From NCBI GenBank assembly GCA_913777325.1, contig CAJYSA010000119.1:1-38200 (forward strand): 38,200 bases of DNA, read 5' to 3'. The translations under genes and the position numbers were made by a program. The DNA is from an uncultured Sphingomonas sp. (GTDB lineage: Bacteria; Pseudomonadota; Alphaproteobacteria; Sphingomonadales; Sphingomonadaceae). Below the pieces are notes generated by a model. That model searched no databases. It saw nothing but the letters and a program-made list of their open reading frames with translations, and was not told the DNA's origin. Shown here piece after piece: positions 27,371 to 35,814 of this stretch; position 1 is the first letter of the stretch, and each line of letters starts with the position of its first letter.

Positions 27371-30036
27371 CAGGCAATCTCCTCAGGCGACGGTTCGCGC
27401 ACGATCAAGGCACGCGGGAAGACCAGCGTGAACGCCGCGCCGCTGCCGTCGGACCGATTACCGGCCTCTACCCCCACGCCCATCGCTTCCGCGAACGCCT
27501 TGACGATCGCGAGCCCCAGGCCGGTCCCGCCGATGGCGCGGTCGGAGCCTTCCAGGCGGCGAAACATCTCGAACACCTCCGCCTCCCGCCCCGGCGGCAG
27601 GCCCGGCCCGCGATCGAGCACCGAGAGGCACAAGCGGTCGTAGCGATGGCGCCCTTCGACCACCACCTCGCTGCCCGGCTCGCCGTAGCGCCCGGCATTG
27701 TCGAGCAGGTTGAGCAGGATGTGGTGCAGCAACTGTGGATCGACGCGCACCAGCGGCAGATCGGGCGGCACGTCGAGCCGCACCGCACGGCCATGCAGCG
27801 CACGCCGCGCATCGTGCGCGGCCCCGGCTACGGCATCCGACAGGTCGGTGGCTTCCACCGCCAACGTCAGCGCTCCCGCCTCGATCCGCGCCATGTCGAG
27901 CAGGTTGGCGACGAAGCGGTTCAACCGCTGCGCCTCGCTTTCGATCGTGCCGATCAGCTCGGGCGTAGCGCCGTGGTGAAGCTGTGCGGCGGCGGCCATC
28001 ACGGCGGTGAGCGGGGTACGCAGATCATGGCTGACCGATGAGAGCAACGCGCTGCGCAGCCGGTCGCGGGTGCGCACCGCCTCGACATCGCGAATCTCCG
28101 CCTCCAGCCGCAACCGTTCGAGGACCAGCGCGGCCTGATCGATCAGGCTGGCGAGCAGCGGCAGGCGATCGGCGCGGATCGGCTCCCCGGCGTTGGTGTC
28201 CGCGATGCCGAGCACGCCGACGCGCCGCTCTCCCGCACGCAGCGGCTGGAACAGCCATTCCGAGGCGGTGAGGGTTCCCGATCCACGCCCGGCGGAAATG
28301 CCATTGGCGAACGCCCATTGCGCCGCCGCCATGTCGACGGTGTCCAGCCGATAGTCGGCGCTGGTGGCGGCGAGCACGGCCAGCGTATCGGCCGCGGGCG
28401 TGAGCAGCAGCACTTCGACCCCGAACAACCGCCGCACATCGTCGGCGATGATCCGCGCCGCCTCCGCCGCGGTATTCACGCCACCTAGCCGGTGGAGGAA
28501 ACCGGCGAGCGTCGCGTTGGTCCGCGCGCTGGCGGCGGCCATGTCGGCCTGCGCGCGGACGCGCGAGGTGAGCTGGCTGGTCGCGGCGGCGACACCCAGC
28601 AGCACGAAGATCGACACGACATTCTCGGGATTGCTGACGCTCAGCGTGCCGGTGGGCGGCAGGAAGAAGAAATTATAGGCAAGGCTGGAGGCGATCCCGG
28701 CGAACAATCCGGTCCGCAGCCCGAACAGGCTGGCCGCCGCCATCACCGGCAGAAGATACAATAAGGCGACGTTGCCGAGATCGAGAATATGGAACAACGC
28801 GCCCGCCGCTGCGGTCACTCCCGCGACGCCCAGCAGCGTGAGCGCATAGCCGGATGGCTTCCCCCATCGACCGCGAGGGCGCGGCGCGCGGGGCAACGCG
28901 GGCGCATCGACGGGCATGACGTGCACCGCGACACCGGGCGTCGCGCGCACCAGCCGATCGACAACCGAGCCGTGGCGCAGTTCGAACCAACGCGAGCGTT
29001 TCGATTTCCCGAGCATCAATTGCGTCGCGCGCGCATCGGCCAGAAACGTGCGAATGCCCTCAACCACGCTGGTGGCGGGCACGGTGGCGACCGATGCGCC
29101 CAGTTGCGTCGCCAGCGTCATGGTGCGCGCGACGTCCGCATGTTGCGCGTCGCTGAAATGCGCGACACGCGGCGTTTCGATGAACAACGCGGTCCACGGC
29201 GCACGAAGCGCATCGGCGGCGCGCTTGGCCGCGCGCACCAGCCCGTCGGCGCCGGGAAGCTCGTTGACCGCGACCACGATCCGCTCGCCCCCCGCCCAGG
29301 TTCCACCAAGCCCGATCGCACGAACATGATCGAGCATCTGCGCATCGACCGCCTGTGCGGCGCGGCGCAAGGCCAGTTCGCGCAGCGCCGACAGGTTCGG
29401 CTTCGAAAAGAAGTGCGCCAGCGCGCGCGTCGCCTCTTGCGGCAGATAGACTTTGCCCGCTTTCAACCGCTCGATCAGCTCGTCGGGCGGAATGTCGACC
29501 ACCTCGATCTCGGCCGCTTCCAGTATATGGTCGGGCACCGTCTCGCGCACGCGCACGCGGGTAAAGCCGGCGACGACGTCGTTGAGGCTCTCGACATGCT
29601 GGATGTTGACCGTCGTGTAGACGTGGATGCCCGCCGCCAGCAGTTCCTCGACGTCCTGATAGCGTTTGGGATGGCGGCTGCCCGGCGCGTTGGTGTGCGC
29701 CAGTTCGTCGACCAGTGCGAGCCGGGGCGCGCGCGCCAGCACCGCATCGATGTCCATCTCGTGCAGCGTCCGTCCCTCATAGGGAATGGCGCGACGCGGC
29801 ACGACCTCCTGCCCGCGCACCAGCGCCTCGGTTTCGATGCGGCCGTGCGTCTCGACCACCGCGACGACCACGTCCATGCCGTCGCGCCGGCGCGCCGCGC
29901 CTTCCGACAGCATTTCAAAGGTTTTGCCGACACCGGGAGCCGCGCCGAGGAAAATCTTAAGCTGCCCGCGCCCCTCCCGCGCGGCGGCGCGCAGGAGAGC
30001 CTCGGGATCGGGACGCGGATCGTCCGGCCCGGTCAT
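27370..30036 (-). CDS. kdpD: Sensor histidine kinase KdpD
   Basis: An 888-aa inner-membrane kinase. The N-terminal KdpD domain has the Walker A motif GAAPGVGKT (31-39) and DELAHTNAPGSRHPKRYQDV; a universal-stress-protein-like domain follows (about 250-375). Four hydrophobic helices lie at about 395-500, then a GAF-like region (about 525-640), the phospho-acceptor H670 in SVSHDLRTPL, and the ATPase boxes NLLDNAGRYG, DRGPGLPPG and GTGLGLAI. It senses potassium limitation and controls KdpE phosphorylation. Its ATG overlaps the kdpC stop by 4 nt and its own stop overlaps the kdpE start by 1 nt. All catalytic motifs are intact and the length is normal for the family. Confidence 0.96.
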   Translation of the reverse strand: MTGPDDPRPDPEALLRAAAREGRGQLKIFLGAAPGVGKTFEMLSEGAARRRDGMDVVVAVVETHGRIETEALVRGQEVVPRRAIPYEGRTLHEMDIDAVLARAPRLALVDELAHTNAPGSRHPKRYQDVEELLAAGIHVYTTVNIQHVESLNDVVAGFTRVRVRETVPDHILEAAEIEVVDIPPDELIERLKAGKVYLPQEATRALAHFFSKPNLSALRELALRRAAQAVDAQMLDHVRAIGLGGTWAGGERIVVAVNELPGADGLVRAAKRAADALRAPWTALFIETPRVAHFSDAQHADVARTMTLATQLGASVATVPATSVVEGIRTFLADARATQLMLGKSKRSRWFELRHGSVVDRLVRATPGVAVHVMPVDAPALPRAPRPRGRWGKPSGYALTLLGVAGVTAAAGALFHILDLGNVALLYLLPVMAAASLFGLRTGLFAGIASSLAYNFFFLPPTGTLSVSNPENVVSIFVLLGVAAATSQLTSRVRAQADMAAASARTNATLAGFLHRLGGVNTAAEAARIIADDVRRLFGVEVLLLTPAADTLAVLAATSADYRLDTVDMAAAQWAFANGISAGRGSGTLTASEWLFQPLRAGERRVGVLGIADTNAGEPIRADRLPLLASLIDQAALVLERLRLEAEIRDVEAVRTRDRLRSALLSSVSHDLRTPLTAVMAAAAQLHHGATPELIGTIESEAQRLNRFVANLLDMARIEAGALTLAVEATDLSDAVAGAAHDARRALHGRAVRLDVPPDLPLVRVDPQLLHHILLNLLDNAGRYGEPGSEVVVEGRHRYDRLCLSVLDRGPGLPPGREAEVFEMFRRLEGSDRAIGGTGLGLAIVKAFAEAMGVGVEAGNRSDGSGAAFTLVFPRALIVREPSPEEIA

Positions 30037-30608
30037 CGCGGCGGCGCGGCGTCCAGCGCGCGGTTGAGCGCGAGCACGTTCACGCGCGCATCACCGAACC
30101 ACGGATCGTCGGTGGCGCCGGCGATCAACGCGCGCACGCGCGTCAGCGGCAGGCCGCGAACGCGCGCCACGCGCGGCGCCTGCGCCAGTGCGGCGGCGGG
30201 CGAGAGGTCGGGGTCCAGACCCGAACCACTGGCGGTGACCAGATCGGCGGGCAGCAGGCCACGGACACCGTCCGCGCGCGCGGTGGCGACGTCGGCGCGG
30301 ATGCGATCGGCCAGCGCGGCCGAGGTCGGCCCGAGGTTCGAGCCGGAGGACGCTTGCCCGTCATATCCCTTTCCGGCAGCGGACGGACGGGTGTGGAAAT
30401 AACGTGCACCGACAAACGCTTGGCCGACCACCGCCGAGCCGATCGTGCGGCCTTGCGCGTCGCGGATCAGGCTGCCGTTGGCTTGGCGGGGAAAGATCAA
30501 CTGGGCGATGCCGGTCATGGCGAGAGGATAGACCAGCCCGAGCAGGAGCGCGAACAGGATCGTCATCACGATCGTGGGGCGCAGCGCGGAAGAAATGTCG
30601 TTGTTCAT
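30033..30608 (-). CDS. kdpC: Potassium-transporting ATPase subunit KdpC
   Basis: A 191-aa subunit with one N-terminal membrane helix (about 13-35, TIVMTILFALLLGLVYPLAMTG) and a periplasmic domain. Family segments are GSAVVGQAFVGARYFHTRPSAAGKGYD, ASSGSNLGPTSAAL and ITASGSGLDPDLSP-like LVTASGSGLDPDLSPAAA, and the end has VNVLALNRALD. KdpC stabilises the KdpFABC complex and aids its high-affinity potassium uptake. It follows kdpB by 19 nt and overlaps kdpD by 4 nt (ATGA). Nothing is unusual. Confidence 0.96.
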   Translation of the reverse strand: MNNDISSALRPTIVMTILFALLLGLVYPLAMTGIAQLIFPRQANGSLIRDAQGRTIGSAVVGQAFVGARYFHTRPSAAGKGYDGQASSGSNLGPTSAALADRIRADVATARADGVRGLLPADLVTASGSGLDPDLSPAAALAQAPRVARVRGLPLTRVRALIAGATDDPWFGDARVNVLALNRALDAAPPR

Positions 30609-30627
30609 CGCAAATTCCTGAAAACGG

Positions 30628-32658
30628 TCACGCCAGACCGGCGCCGGTGACGAGGAGATCGATCAGCTTGATGCCGACGAACGGCGCCACGAGACCGCCA
30701 AGGCCGTAAATCAACAAGTTACGTGCCAGCAGCGGGCCGGCGGCCATCGGGCGGTAGGTGACGCCGCGCAGCGCCAAGGGCACGAGCAGCGGGATGATGA
30801 GCGCGTTGAAGATGATCGCGCTGAGGATCGCCGATTGCGGCGTGCCGAGATGCATGACGTTGAGCACACCCAATCCGGGATAGAGCGCGACGAACATCGC
30901 CGGAATAATTGCAAAGTATTTCGCGACGTCGTTCGCCACCGAGAAAGTCGTCAGCGCGCCGCGCGTCATCAGCAATTGCTTGCCCAGGCCAACCACCTCG
31001 ATCAGCTTGGTCGGGTCACTATCGAGATCGACCATATTACCTGCTTCGCGCGCGGCCTGGGTGCCGGTGTTCATCGCGACACCGACGTCGGCCTGCGCCA
31101 GAGCGGGGGCGTCGTTGGTGCCGTCGCCGCACATCGCGACCAGCTTGCCGCCCTGTTGCTCCTGCCGGATCAGCGCCAATTTGTCCTCGGGCGTGGCCTG
31201 CGCGAGGAAATCGTCGACCCCCGCCTCGGCGGCGATCGCGGCGGCGGTAAGCGGATTATCGCCCGTTATCATGACGGTACGGATGCCCATCGCGCGCAGT
31301 TCGCCGAAGCGTTCGCGAATGCCGGCCTTCACCACGTCCTTCAGGAAGATCGCGCCGAGCAGGCGGCCGTCCTGCGCCACCGCCAGCGGGGTGCCGCCGG
31401 CGCGGGCGATCTCGTCGGTGATCCGTCGCAGCTCGGTAGCAGCCGCGGTGGCGCCGGTAGCCCCATTCGCCCGCAAAATAGCAGCCACCGCACCCTTTTG
31501 AATGAGCTTTTCACCGATCTTTACGCCGGAAATACGCGTCTGGGCCGTAAACGGGATCACGTCCGCGCCATCCGGCAGATCGGCCGCCGCGACGCCGCGT
31601 TCGCGCGCCAGCGTGACGATCGATCGCCCCTCCGGCGTCTCATCGGCGAGGCTGGCGAGCAAGGCCGCTTCGGCCAGTTCCTCCTCGGTCGCGCCGCCGA
31701 CGGCGCGGAACTGGCTGGCCTGCCGATCGCCGATCGTGATCGTCCCGGTCTTGTCGAGCAGCAGCACGTCGACGTCGCCCGCCGCCTCGACCGCGCGGCC
31801 CGACTTGGCAAGCACGTTGAAGCGCACCAGCCGGTCCATCCCCGCGATGCCGATCGCCGACAGCAGCGCGGCGATCGTCGTCGGGATCAGCGTGATGAGC
31901 AACGCCGCGAGGATCGCGACCGGGATGCCGCCGCCCGCATAGGACGCGAAGCCGGGGATGGTGCCGACCGCGATCAGGAAGATGATCGTGAGGCCGACGA
32001 GCAGCAGCGTCAGCGCGACCTCATTGGGGGTCTTCTGCCGCTCGGCCCCCTCGACCAGCGCGATCATGCGATCGAGGAAGCCCTTGCCGGGCTCGACCGT
32101 CACCTTCACGCGGATCTCGTCGGAGATGACGCGCGTGCCCGCCGTCACCGCGGAGCGGTCGCCGCCGGCCTCGCGGATCACCGGCGCGCTCTCGCCGGTG
32201 ATCGCGGCTTCGTTGACGCTGGCGACGCCCGCGATCACTTCCCCGTCCGAGGGGATCAGGTCGCCGGTTTCGACCAGCACGACGTCGCCGATCGCGAGCT
32301 GGCTGGCGGGCACCTCGCGCCACTCCGCACCTGCCGCGTTCAGCCGCTTGGCGGTGAGTTCGGCCTTGGCGGCGCGCAGGGATGCGGCCTGCGCCTTGCC
32401 GCGCCCCTCGGCCAAGGCCTCGGCGAAGGTGCCGAACAGGACGGTCAACCACAGCCAGACGACCAGTTGCAGCTTGAACCCGGTCGCCAGATCGTCATGC
32501 CCGACCACCAGCAGCACGGTGAGCAGCGCGGCGACGGTGGCGGTGACGAACATCACCGGGTTGCGGATCAGCTCGCGCGGGTCGAGCTTGGTGAAGGAGG
32601 CCTTCACCGCCGGCCCGACGAGCGCGGCGGTGAACAGGCTGGCGGATTGCTTTGCCAT
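30628..32658 (-). CDS. kdpB: Potassium-transporting P-type ATPase subunit KdpB
   Basis: A 676-aa catalytic subunit. ATG 32658 ([16 protein letters not shown]) is the start; the frame stays open about 900 nt further upstream through kdpA but that part is shadow sequence. Motifs: actuator TGES (154-157), phosphorylation site D302 in [11 protein letters not shown] and the hinge [19 protein letters not shown], and the inter-domain ITGDNPLTA. Seven membrane helices are expected, two before the actuator domain. ATP hydrolysis here drives potassium moved through KdpA. It is 14 nt downstream of kdpA. All key residues are intact. Confidence 0.97.
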   Translation of the reverse strand: MAKQSASLFTAALVGPAVKASFTKLDPRELIRNPVMFVTATVAALLTVLLVVGHDDLATGFKLQLVVWLWLTVLFGTFAEALAEGRGKAQAASLRAAKAELTAKRLNAAGAEWREVPASQLAIGDVVLVETGDLIPSDGEVIAGVASVNEAAITGESAPVIREAGGDRSAVTAGTRVISDEIRVKVTVEPGKGFLDRMIALVEGAERQKTPNEVALTLLLVGLTIIFLIAVGTIPGFASYAGGGIPVAILAALLITLIPTTIAALLSAIGIAGMDRLVRFNVLAKSGRAVEAAGDVDVLLLDKTGTITIGDRQASQFRAVGGATEEELAEAALLASLADETPEGRSIVTLARERGVAAADLPDGADVIPFTAQTRISGVKIGEKLIQKGAVAAILRANGATGATAAATELRRITDEIARAGGTPLAVAQDGRLLGAIFLKDVVKAGIRERFGELRAMGIRTVMITGDNPLTAAAIAAEAGVDDFLAQATPEDKLALIRQEQQGGKLVAMCGDGTNDAPALAQADVGVAMNTGTQAAREAGNMVDLDSDPTKLIEVVGLGKQLLMTRGALTTFSVANDVAKYFAIIPAMFVALYPGLGVLNVMHLGTPQSAILSAIIFNALIIPLLVPLALRGVTYRPMAAGPLLARNLLIYGLGGLVAPFVGIKLIDLLVTGAGLA

Positions 32659-32672
32659 GACGTGTCCTGGTC

Positions 32673-34376
32673 TCAGAAGGTTTGGGCGCGGATCATGGCG
32701 AGGTGATCCGCGATGGGGCCGAGCGCGAGGCCGGGCAGGAAGGTGAGCCCGCCGAGGATCAGGATGATCCCGACCAGCAGCCCCACCCACAGCCCACCGG
32801 TCGTGGGGAACGAGCCGGCGCTGGCGGGGGTGACCTTCTTGGCGGCGAGGCTGCCGGCGATCGCCAGCATCGGCACGATCACGAAGAAGCGCCCCAGCCA
32901 CATCGCAACACCCAGCAACCCGTCGTACCACGGGGTCGCGGCGGTCAGCCCGGCGAAGGCGGAGCCGTTGTTGGCGACCGCGCTGGTGAAGGCATAGAGG
33001 ATTTCTGAAAAGCCGTGCGGCCCCTTGTTGAGCGGCCCGGCCAACCCCTGCGCCGCCACCGAGGACAGCGCGGTCAGCCCGAGGATGACCAGCGGCAGCA
33101 CCGCGATGGCAAGCACCGCCAGCTTCACCTCGCGCGCCTCGATCTTCTTGCCGACGTACTCCGGCGTGCGCCCGACCATCAGGCCCGCGACGAACACCGC
33201 CAGAATCGCGAAGAGCAGGAAGCCGTAGATGCCGGCACCGACGCCGCCGATCACGACCTCCCCCAACTGCATATTGAACAAGGGGATCATGCCGCCGAGC
33301 GCGGTGAAGCTGTCGTGCATCGCATTGACCGCGCCGCACGACGCGGCGGTGGTGACGGTGGCGAACAAGGCGGAGGCGGCGATGCCGAAGCGCACCTCCT
33401 TGCCCTCCATATTGCCGCCCGCGACGCCGAGCTGATGGACGAGCGGATTGCCCGCCGCCTCCGCCCCATAGGCGACGCCGGCGCCAGCGACGAACAGGAT
33501 CATCATCGCCGCCAGGATCGCCCAGCCCTGTCGCGTGTCCCCCACCGCCTTGCCGAACGTCCACGTCAGCCCGGTGCCGAGGACGAAGATCGACAGCATC
33601 TGGATGACATTGGTGAGCGCGGTGGGGTTCTCGAACGGATGCGCGCTGTTGGCGTTGAAGAAGCCGCCGCCGTTGGTGCCGAGCATCTTGATCGCTTCCT
33701 GGCTGGCGACGGGGCCGAGCGTCAGCGTCTGGCGCGCGCCTTCCAGCGTGTCGACGATCGCGCTGCCCGCCAGCGTCTGCGGCACGCCCGAGGCGATCAG
33801 GAACAGCGCATAGACGACCGAGACCGGCAGCAGCAGATAGAGCGTGACACGCGTCAGATCGGCCCAGAAGTTGCCGATCGTCGCGCTATTGGCGCGCGCG
33901 AAGCCGCGGAAAAGCGCGAAGGCGAGCGCGATGCCGGTCGCCGCCGAGAGGAAATTGTGAATGGTGAGCGCCAGCATCTGGCTGAGGTTCGACATGGTCG
34001 ATTCCCCGCCATAGCTTTGCCAATTGGTGTTCGCGACGAAGCTGATCGCGGTGTTGAACGACAGATGTTCGTTCACCGCCGGCAGCGCATTGGGGTTCAG
34101 CGGGAGCAGCGCCTGCATCCGGAGCAGCGCATAGGTGAAGAACACGCCCGCCACGTTGAACAGCAGCATGTGGACGCCGTAGCGACGCCACCCCTGCTCG
34201 GCGGCGGGATCGATGCCGGACAGACGATAGAAACCGCGTTCCACAGGTGCGAGCACGGCATGGAGCGGCGTGCGGCGCCCTTCGTACAGCGCGAGCAGCC
34301 ACAGGCCGACCGGTTTGGCCAGCGCGAGCAGGACGGCGACGAAGCCGAGGATCAGCATCCAGCCCTGGATGGTCAT
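32673..34376 (-). CDS. kdpA: Potassium-transporting ATPase subunit KdpA
   Basis: A 567-aa channel-like subunit with about ten membrane helices that binds and conducts potassium. Selectivity-filter-type loops are visible: [10 protein letters not shown] (116-125), [20 protein letters not shown] (from 232), [12 protein letters not shown]-type loop near 465 and the repeated [10 protein letters not shown] helices. The N-terminus [17 protein letters not shown] is the usual one. It follows kdpF by 13 nt and precedes kdpB by 14 nt. The length is normal. Confidence 0.97.
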   Translation of the reverse strand: MTIQGWMLILGFVAVLLALAKPVGLWLLALYEGRRTPLHAVLAPVERGFYRLSGIDPAAEQGWRRYGVHMLLFNVAGVFFTYALLRMQALLPLNPNALPAVNEHLSFNTAISFVANTNWQSYGGESTMSNLSQMLALTIHNFLSAATGIALAFALFRGFARANSATIGNFWADLTRVTLYLLLPVSVVYALFLIASGVPQTLAGSAIVDTLEGARQTLTLGPVASQEAIKMLGTNGGGFFNANSAHPFENPTALTNVIQMLSIFVLGTGLTWTFGKAVGDTRQGWAILAAMMILFVAGAGVAYGAEAAGNPLVHQLGVAGGNMEGKEVRFGIAASALFATVTTAASCGAVNAMHDSFTALGGMIPLFNMQLGEVVIGGVGAGIYGFLLFAILAVFVAGLMVGRTPEYVGKKIEAREVKLAVLAIAVLPLVILGLTALSSVAAQGLAGPLNKGPHGFSEILYAFTSAVANNGSAFAGLTAATPWYDGLLGVAMWLGRFFVIVPMLAIAGSLAAKKVTPASAGSFPTTGGLWVGLLVGIILILGGLTFLPGLALGPIADHLAMIRAQTF

Positions 34377-34389
34377 GACGACGCCCCCT

Positions 34390-34479
34390 TCAGAAGCGTT
34401 CGGGGCGGATCAGCACCGCCACCAGATAGACGAGAAGCCCGAGCGCGGTGAGCGCGGCGAGCGCGAGATCGATGGTCAT
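34390..34479 (-). CDS. kdpF: Potassium-transporting ATPase small subunit KdpF
   Basis: A 29-aa single-helix membrane peptide (starts [16 protein letters not shown], ends VLIRPERF), too short for standard ORF listing. The hydrophobic helix and the closing L(I/L)RPE(R/K)F are the hallmark of KdpF, which sits between KdpA and KdpB lipids and stabilises the complex. It is 13 nt upstream of kdpA on the same strand. Confidence 0.92.
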   Translation of the reverse strand: MTIDLALAALTALGLLVYLVAVLIRPERF

Positions 34480-34492
34480 CGGCGCCCTCCCC

Positions 34493-34576
34493 TCACGCGC
34501 GGTCGCACAGGCGGACATAGGCGAGCGTCAGCGCCGCCAGCCCGGCGATGATCGACAGCCAGACGATATCCTGCAT
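34493..34576 (-). CDS. 27-aa membrane microprotein of the kdp operon
   Basis: Reads MQDIVWLSIIAGLAAL and ends VRLCDRA. It is a single predicted membrane helix with a short cytosol-type basic tail containing Cys-Asp-Arg. An AAAGG-type ribosome binding site precedes ATG 34576 and the ORF fits exactly between torF (11 nt) and kdpF (13 nt), so it is probably translated. Similar tiny ORFs ending in a CDRL-like motif are, from memory, common just upstream of kdpF/kdpA in proteobacteria, but I know of no established function. It might be an extra accessory helix of the Kdp complex. Confidence 0.7.
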   Translation of the reverse strand: MQDIVWLSIIAGLAALTLAYVRLCDRA

Positions 34577-34587
34577 CGCGGTGCCTT

Positions 34588-35433
34588 TCAGAAGCTGGCC
34601 GACACCGACGCCACCAGCGTGGCGCCCGCGATGCTGCCGCGCCCGTCCTGCCCCTGCGAGAAGGCCGGTTGCAGGTAGCGCGCGTCGCGGGTCGAAATGT
34701 CGGTGTCGACGTAGGAGAGGTTGAGCGTCAGGTTGCGCCACACGACGTCGGCGCCCAGCGACCAATCCCAGTAATCGCCGGTCGGCGACACGGCGGTGGC
34801 GTTGGGGCCGAGGCCGTTCTGTCCGTGGCTGTGCCCGATATGCGCCTTCGCGGTGACCGGCGTGCCGGTGAGCGCCAGCGCGCCGTCGCCCCACAGATAG
34901 AGGTTGTCGCCCTTCGCGCCGGGCGAGGTATAGGTGCCCGCCACCGCGTCCGCGCCGGTGGCGTACCATTTGCCGAGCGCCTGCTGCTTCGGCGCGTAAG
35001 CGACCGCGGCGGTCAGCGTGGCGGGGCCGGCGGTGCCGGTCAGCTTCGCGAACGGCTCCGCATAATCGGTCTTCGCCGCGCCGCCGGGATACATGTACCA
35101 GGTGAGGCCGGCATCGAGCGTGGCGCCGTCGCCCAGCTTCGCACGATAGCCGCCGATCAGGTCCAGCTCCATGTTCGCCCCGCCGAACGTGCCCCAGCCC
35201 GCGAGGCTGGACGCCCAAACGCCGGCATAGACGCCGCTGTCATGCGACAGCGTGATACCGCCCTGCACGGCGGGATGGCGATCGGACTGCGACACGCCGC
35301 GCAGCCGATAATCGGTGGCGAGCGTGGCGGCGCCGGTGACGGCGAGATGCGGCGGCGCGGCGGCGTCCTGCGCGTGAGCCGACGCCGGTAGGCCGAGCGC
35401 GACGAGTGCCGCGACCGGATGGAGGATCTTCAT
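34588..35433 (-). CDS. TorF family putative outer-membrane porin
   Basis: A 281-aa protein with signal peptide (MKILHPVAALVALGLPASAHA-Q) and then a short beta-barrel pattern. The start of the mature part, TGAATLATDYRLRGVSQSDRHPAVQGGITL, is typical of the TorF/TIGR02001 family (Gcw_chp), and ELDLIGGYRAKLGDGATLDAGLTWYMYPG follows. The barrel ends VASVSASF with terminal Phe. ATG 35433 has an AGGGGCAGGA ribosome binding site. It is the first gene of the kdp operon, 11 nt before the microprotein, which suggests it lets potassium or a counter-solute through the outer membrane when potassium is scarce; the substrate is inferred from position only. Confidence 0.9.
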   Translation of the reverse strand: MKILHPVAALVALGLPASAHAQDAAAPPHLAVTGAATLATDYRLRGVSQSDRHPAVQGGITLSHDSGVYAGVWASSLAGWGTFGGANMELDLIGGYRAKLGDGATLDAGLTWYMYPGGAAKTDYAEPFAKLTGTAGPATLTAAVAYAPKQQALGKWYATGADAVAGTYTSPGAKGDNLYLWGDGALALTGTPVTAKAHIGHSHGQNGLGPNATAVSPTGDYWDWSLGADVVWRNLTLNLSYVDTDISTRDARYLQPAFSQGQDGRGSIAGATLVASVSASF

Positions 35434-35450
35434 TCCTGCCCCTCGAACAA

Positions 35451-35472
35451 CGCGCCGCGCCGAAGCGGCGCG
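35451..35472 (-). promoter_or_regulatory. Strong leader hairpin just before the torF-kdp start
   Basis: CGCGCCGC and GCGGCGCG form a perfect 8-bp GC-only stem around a 6-nt loop that reads TTCGGC on the minus strand. It ends 18 nt before the start codon at 35433, close to the ribosome binding site, and could affect translation or mRNA stability. No T-run follows. Confidence 0.4.
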
Positions 35473-35531
35473 ACGTCAGGGACAGCGAATTAGGTGGGGC
35501 ACGCGTAGGATAGCGAGAGCGATTCCGGGCT

Positions 35532-35553
35532 TTCGCATATAGTTCGCATATAG
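35532..35553. promoter_or_regulatory. Putative KdpE operator: two perfect tandem 11-bp repeats
   Basis: TTCGCATATAG occurs twice with no gap (35532-35542 and 35543-35553). Direct repeats of 11-bp period are the way OmpR/PhoB-family regulators, to which KdpE belongs, bind DNA. The site lies about 100 bp upstream of the first kdp-operon start codon, with a possible -10 (TATCCT on the minus strand, 35507-35512) about 19 nt downstream, so the repeats would take the place of the -35. The AT-rich repeat stands out in very GC-rich surroundings. Confidence 0.65.
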
Positions 35554-35590
35554 TGACGCAAGCGCGGGGCGTGCGGCGTGCGGCGCGCGG

Positions 35591-35761
35591 TCAGCGGCGC
35601 CTTGTCTCGGGCACCTTCTCCGCGAGATGCCGGTCCGCCAGCGCGAGATAGCCGGTCGCCATCTCGCGCAGGAACGATCCGTCAGCCCGCGTTTCCAGAT
35701 CCTGCGCCAGCCGCTCATAGCGCCGCGCCTGCTCGCGCAGGTGAGTTACAATCGATTCCAC
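35591..35761 (-). CDS. Possible small helical protein (about 56 aa) after malate synthase
   Basis: The frame after the malate synthase stop encodes a charged, alanine-rich, probably helical peptide (VESIVTHLREQARRYERL; GSFLREMATGYLALADRH) ending PETRRR. The composition is protein-like and differs from shadow frames, but no ATG and no good ribosome binding site are present; GTG 35761 is the best start, and the helical pattern continues upstream to codons near 35806 where only an ATT is available. It might be co-transcribed with glcB. No family recognised. Confidence 0.4.
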   Translation of the reverse strand: MESIVTHLREQARRYERLAQDLETRADGSFLREMATGYLALADRHLAEKVPETRRR

Positions 35762-35814
35762 ACGCGCGGTAACAGCCTGGAGCGCATTTTGTTCCGCTAG
35801 ATTAGCAATCCATG

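Noticed and set aside
32659-33564. Open frame continuing about 900 nt upstream of kdpB, as if KdpB had a 300-aa N-terminal extension
   Set aside because: It lies entirely inside kdpA in another frame, reads as low-complexity arginine/glycine-rich shadow sequence, and kdpB has a clear ATG at 32658 with the normal N-terminus.
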